This document shows, piece after piece, positions 61,188-64,000 of a DNA stretch of 64,000 bases. This DNA is from Aquabacterium sp. (GTDB taxonomy: Bacteria; Pseudomonadota; Gammaproteobacteria; Burkholderiales; Burkholderiaceae_C). The stretch is taken from positions 17,781-81,780 of the forward strand of contig NZ_JACPYU010000021.1 in assembly GCF_016195855.1 (NCBI RefSeq), in the 5' to 3' direction. Made by a program: the position numbers and the translations under genes. The notes under the pieces were generated by a model. That model made no database searches. It saw nothing but the letters and a program-made list of their open reading frames with translations, and was not told the origin of the DNA. Position 1 is the stretch's first letter. Every line of letters starts with the position of its first letter.

Positions 61188-62324
61188 ATGGAACGCGATC
61201 AGGCCTCGAAATTCATCAATGACTTGCTCAAGCTGCTCGTGACGCGCGGCGGCTCCGACCTGTTCCTGACGGCCGAGTTTCCGCCCGCGGTCAAGGTGGA
61301 TGGCAAGGTCACCAAGGTCTCGCCCCAGCCGCTGAACCCGGGGCACACCATGGCCCTGGCGCGCTCCATCATGAACGACAAGCAGGCCGCCGAGTTCGAG
61401 CGCACCAAGGAGTGCAACTTCGCGATTTCGCCCGGTGGTGTGGGCCGCTTCCGCGTCAACGCCTTCATCCAGCAAGGCCACGTCGGCCTGGTGCTGCGCG
61501 TGATCCCGCAGCAGCTGCCCACGGTGGACGGCATGGGTCTGCCCCAGGTGCTCAAGGAACTGGTCATGACCAAGCGTGGTCTGGTCATCCTGGTGGGCGC
61601 CACGGGCTCGGGCAAATCGACCACGCTGGCCGCCATGGTGGACCACCGCAACGAGAACTCCTTCGGCCACATCATCACGCTGGAAGACCCGGTCGAGTTC
61701 GTGCACCCGCACAAGAACTGCATCGTGACCCAGCGCGAAATCGGCATTGACACCGACGGCTGGGAGATGGCGCTCAAGAACACCCTGCGTCAGGCGCCGG
61801 ATGTGATCCTGATGGGCGAAATCCGCGACCGCGAGACCATGGAACACGCTGTGCAGTTCGCCGAAACCGGCCACCTGTGCATGGCCACGCTGCACGCCAA
61901 CAGTGCCAACCAGGCACTGGACCGCATCATCAACTTCTTCCCCGAAGAGCGCCGTGCGCAACTGCTGATGGACTTGTCCCTCAACCTCAAGGGCCTGGTG
62001 TCGCAGCGCCTGCTGCCGCGTCAGGAGGGCAAGGGTCGGGCTGCCGCCGTTGAAATCCTGCTGAACACGCCGCTGATCTCCGACCTCATCTTCAAGGGCG
62101 AGGTGGGCGAGATCAAGGAGATCATGAAGAAGTCTCGCGAGCTGGGCATGCAGACCTTCGACCAGGCCCTGTTCGACCTGTACGAAGGCAACTACGTCAC
62201 CTACGAAGACGCGCTGCGCAATGCCGACTCGGTCAACGACCTGCGCCTGCAGATCAAGCTCCACAGCCATCGCGCGCGCAACACTGACCTGTCCGCCGGT
62301 ACCGAGCACTTCAAGATTGTCTGA
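61188..62324 (+). CDS. pilU: PilT-like accessory retraction ATPase PilU
   Basis: A 378-residue PilT paralogue that supports retraction. It has LVGATGSGKSTTLAAMVDHR, the Asp box IITLEDPVEFVHP, Walker B VILMGEIRDRETMEHA and the His box GHLCMATLHANSA. The AIRNLIRE motif of PilT is absent (LNTPLISDLIFKGEVGEIKE), as usual for PilU. Confidence 0.96.
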   Translation: MERDQASKFINDLLKLLVTRGGSDLFLTAEFPPAVKVDGKVTKVSPQPLNPGHTMALARSIMNDKQAAEFERTKECNFAISPGGVGRFRVNAFIQQGHVGLVLRVIPQQLPTVDGMGLPQVLKELVMTKRGLVILVGATGSGKSTTLAAMVDHRNENSFGHIITLEDPVEFVHPHKNCIVTQREIGIDTDGWEMALKNTLRQAPDVILMGEIRDRETMEHAVQFAETGHLCMATLHANSANQALDRIINFFPEERRAQLLMDLSLNLKGLVSQRLLPRQEGKGRAAAVEILLNTPLISDLIFKGEVGEIKEIMKKSRELGMQTFDQALFDLYEGNYVTYEDALRNADSVNDLRLQIKLHSHRARNTDLSAGTEHFKIV

Positions 62325-62395
62325 TCCTGAGCGGTCACGCGGCGGGCCATCGCAGGCTCTGACAGAATCGGCCATCCGCCATGGAGTTGATGCCG

Positions 62396-63295
62396 ATGAC
62401 CGCTGCCGACAAGACCTACGACCCTTCCCCCGCCCGCAAGGTGGCCTTCATTGGCCTGGGCACCATGGGCGCGCCCATGGCCGTTCACCTGCTGCGTGCC
62501 GGCCATGAGGTGACCGTCTACAACCGCACGGCGGCCAAGGCCCGTGCCTGGGTGGCCGAGCATGGCGGCAAGCAGGCCGCTACGCCAGCTGAAGCAGCCC
62601 AGGGCGCCGACATCGTCATCACCTGCGTGGGCAATGACGACGACCTGCGTGAGGTGGTCAGCGGCCCGGACGGCGCTTTGCAGACCTTGCCCAAGGGCGG
62701 CGTGCTGGTGGACCACACCACGACCTCGGCCGAGGTGGCGCGCGAGTTGTCCCACCTGGCGCTGGAGCGTGGGTGTTCCTTTGTGGACGCGCCCGTGTCG
62801 GGCGGCAACCTGGGCGCCATCAACGGCGTGCTCACGGTGATGTGTGGTGGTTCGGCTTACGCGTTTGACCGCGTCAAGCCGGTCATCGCGGCTTATTCGC
62901 GTGCCGTGACTTTGCTGGGCGACAGCGGCTCGGGGCAGCTCGCCAAGATGGTCAACCAGATCTGTGTGGGCGGTGTGCTGCAGAGCCTGGCCGAGGCGCT
63001 GGCCTTTGGTCAGAAGGCGGGGCTGGACATGCAGCAGGTGATCGAGGTGATCTCGCAGGGCGCGGCCAGCAGCTGGCAGATGGTCAACCGTGGCCCCACC
63101 ATGATCAAGGACGAGTTCGATTTTGGTTTTGCGGTGGACTGGATGCGCAAGGACCTGGGGCTGGTGCTGGAAGAAGGGCGCCGCCAGGGGGCGCGTCTGC
63201 CTGTGACGGCATTGATTGATCAGTTCTATGCGGATGTGCAGGCGATGGGGGGGGGCCGGCTGGATACGTCCAGCTTGATCAAGCGCTTGCGCTGA
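62396..63295 (+). CDS. NAD(P)-dependent beta-hydroxyacid dehydrogenase
   Basis: A 299-residue member of the 3-hydroxyisobutyrate dehydrogenase / tartronate semialdehyde reductase family. The NAD(P) loop is VAFIGLGTMGAPMAVHLL, the substrate loop is DAPVSGGNLGAINGVLTVM, and the catalytic lysine is in GSGQLAKMVNQI. The exact hydroxyacid is unknown. ATG 62396 is chosen for a GGAG nine bases upstream; ATG 62381 and 62390 are also in frame. Confidence 0.9.
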   Translation: MTAADKTYDPSPARKVAFIGLGTMGAPMAVHLLRAGHEVTVYNRTAAKARAWVAEHGGKQAATPAEAAQGADIVITCVGNDDDLREVVSGPDGALQTLPKGGVLVDHTTTSAEVARELSHLALERGCSFVDAPVSGGNLGAINGVLTVMCGGSAYAFDRVKPVIAAYSRAVTLLGDSGSGQLAKMVNQICVGGVLQSLAEALAFGQKAGLDMQQVIEVISQGAASSWQMVNRGPTMIKDEFDFGFAVDWMRKDLGLVLEEGRRQGARLPVTALIDQFYADVQAMGGGRLDTSSLIKRLR

Positions 63296-63348
63296 GGCGC
63301 TGTTGCTTGCCTGGCTGATGCGCGCTTTGTCGCTGCAGCGCGGGGCGC

Positions 63349-63571
63349 GGCTGAGGTGGCATGCGGCGGGGCTTCATGTTGACGGTCCTGCCGCAGGCAG
63401 GACTGCCCTGCGATGCTCGTGGCAAGGTGGGGCCCTCTAACTCGCAACGCGGCTGCGCCGCCGCGCTCAAACAAATCGGGCCAGTCAGTTGACGAAGCAC
63501 GCTGCGCGTGCCCACCTCGCCACTGCGCGTCTCGGCGTCACCAAGGCGCCCCACCGCACACCACCTCAGCC
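63349..63571 (+). repeat. Palindromic repeat element R2
   Basis: The ends GGCTGAGGTGG (63349-63359) and CCACCTCAGCC (63561-63571) are inverted repeats, extended by GCGG(C/T)GGGGC further in. The inside has the same block order as R1 (GCAGGACTGCCCTGCG, then GCTCAAACA, then GTCAGTTGA). Length 223 bases, against 224 for R1. It starts 54 bases after the dehydrogenase gene. Confidence 0.75.
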
Positions 63572-63692
63572 TTTTTCGCCCCGCTTGCGTGTCGCCACCG
63601 TTGCTGGTGATGCGAGGGGCCAGGCATTGTTGCGGTGACGGCAAGGTAAGGCGATGTTGTCGTGGCAGAGATGGCAACAGCCACAACAACAA

Positions 63693-63722
63693 CGGCTACG
63701 GCTACGGCTACGGCTACGGCTA
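63693..63722 (+). repeat. CGGCTA hexamer repeat, five copies
   Basis: Five perfect tandem copies of CGGCTA followed by CGGC, located between R2 and R3. Such tracts can vary in length by replication slippage. Confidence 0.9.
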
Positions 63723-63806
63723 CGGCGCGGGCTTGTGGCGCAGAAGCCTGAATCGAGCCCTCCGCCAGGACAAGGGCCTGAGCACGCCACCAGCGAGGTG
63801 GAAAAG

Positions 63807-63945
63807 GGCTGAGCCGGCATCTGGCCGGGCGCCTTGTTGGTGCTGAGAAGCGCAGTGGCGAGGTGGGCGCGCGCAGCGCGCTTCGTCAACTGACTGGCCC
63901 GATTTGTTTGAGCGCAGCGGCGCAGCCGCGTAGCGAGGTTCTATG
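63807..63945 (-). repeat. Partial inverted copy R3 of the palindromic repeat
   Basis: Read on the minus strand, this closely matches 63434-63571 of R2; for instance both carry CTCAAACAAATCGGGCCAGT, a perfect match that extends for 29 bases, with only scattered changes elsewhere. The outer third of the element is missing and the sequence beyond 63945 is unrelated, so R3 is truncated. R2 and R3 form an inverted pair about 235 bases apart. Confidence 0.75.
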
Positions 63946-64000
63946 TTTTGACGCAAGCGTTTTGTACGCCCATCTGGCTTGCATCAAAGGTTTTTCCACT
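63941..64000 (-). CDS. Possible 3' end of a gene entering from the right edge (partial)
   Basis: On the minus strand the frame is open from the window edge for 19 codons, SGKTFDASQMGVQNACVKT, then TAG (63943-63941). The truncated repeat R3 begins right at this stop, much as R1 and R2 follow gene ends. It is too short to identify and could be non-coding. Confidence 0.25.
   Translation of the reverse strand, partial: SGKTFDASQMGVQNACVKT

Larger units (their letters stand above)
63296..64000. other. Terminal non-coding region with two repeat copies and a hexamer tract
   Basis: Apart from a possible gene end at the right edge, no protein gene is supported. It contains repeat R2 (63349-63571), the partial inverted copy R3 (63807-63945) and a run of five CGGCTA hexamers between them. 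Short open frames here translate the repeat sequence and do not look like genes. Confidence 0.6.

Noticed and set aside
63693..63722. CGGCTA tract as a CRISPR remnant
   Set aside because: The units are six bases with no spacers; it is a simple tandem repeat.
63413..63956. Small open frames in the terminal region as genes
   Set aside because: Two of them translate the same repeat (shared RSNKSGQSVDEARC) from opposite strands, so they reflect the repeat and not proteins.

Overview
The window is chromosomal DNA from a high-GC betaproteobacterium. The order Burkholderiales fits best, in the Aquabacterium/Leptothrix/Comamonadaceae-like range. This rests on codon use, the proC/yggS next to pilT/pilU neighbourhood, a DUF1840 gene, an EpsA-type regulator and PEP-CTERM proteins. 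No rRNA, tRNA, CRISPR array, phage or intact insertion sequence was recognised.

Layout. 1-1.9 kb: an ECF sigma factor, a small zinc-finger anti-sigma candidate, a DoxX membrane protein and a small lipoprotein. 1.9-6.7 kb (minus strand): an RNB ribonuclease, a TonB-like protein, aroE and mtgA in one apparent operon. 6.8-10.9 kb: a GNAT acetyltransferase, a YqiA-type hydrolase and a large secreted beta-helix protein. 11.0-20.4 kb: an eleven-gene operon with overlapping start and stop codons that encodes a non-canonical type II secretion/type IV pilus-like machine: pseudopilin, GspF, GspE, four PilM/N/O/P-like proteins, a lipoprotein secretin with extra domains, and three more pseudopilins. A good match to a Pho box lies in front of it. 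20.5-24.8 kb: an EpsA-like LuxR regulator, a secreted ankyrin protein, a PEP-CTERM protein and a secreted protein of unknown function. 24.9-43.3 kb: a two-partner secretion pair (TpsB and a 3,626-residue TpsA) followed by a DUF2341/LamG-ExbB fusion, two ExbDs, a TonB, a porin and a coiled-coil periplasmic protein.

43.4-51.2 kb: a DUF1840 protein, a histidine phosphatase, and a TetR-regulated tripartite RND efflux operon with a clear palindromic operator. 51.3-53.8 kb (minus strand): a PEP-CTERM protein, a small secreted protein and a SapC-like protein. 53.9-54.8 kb: ubiA. 55.2-59.4 kb (minus strand): yggS, a response regulator, a hybrid histidine kinase and proC. 59.4-62.3 kb: pilT, a cyclic-nucleotide-binding protein and pilU. 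62.4-63.3 kb: a beta-hydroxyacid dehydrogenase. The gaps at 54.8-55.2 kb and 63.3-64.0 kb hold three copies of a roughly 224-bp palindromic repeat with terminal inverted repeats.

How it fits together. Much of the window concerns the cell surface and export: a T2SS-like machine that may answer to phosphate, a two-partner giant adhesin whose locus carries its own proton-motive-force energising set, PEP-CTERM proteins, RND efflux and pilus-retraction motors. The two most unusual loci are the T2SS-like operon (11.0-20.4 kb) and the TpsB/TpsA-ExbB/ExbD/TonB-porin locus (24.9-43.3 kb). Functions are assigned by motif recognition only; no database search was run.
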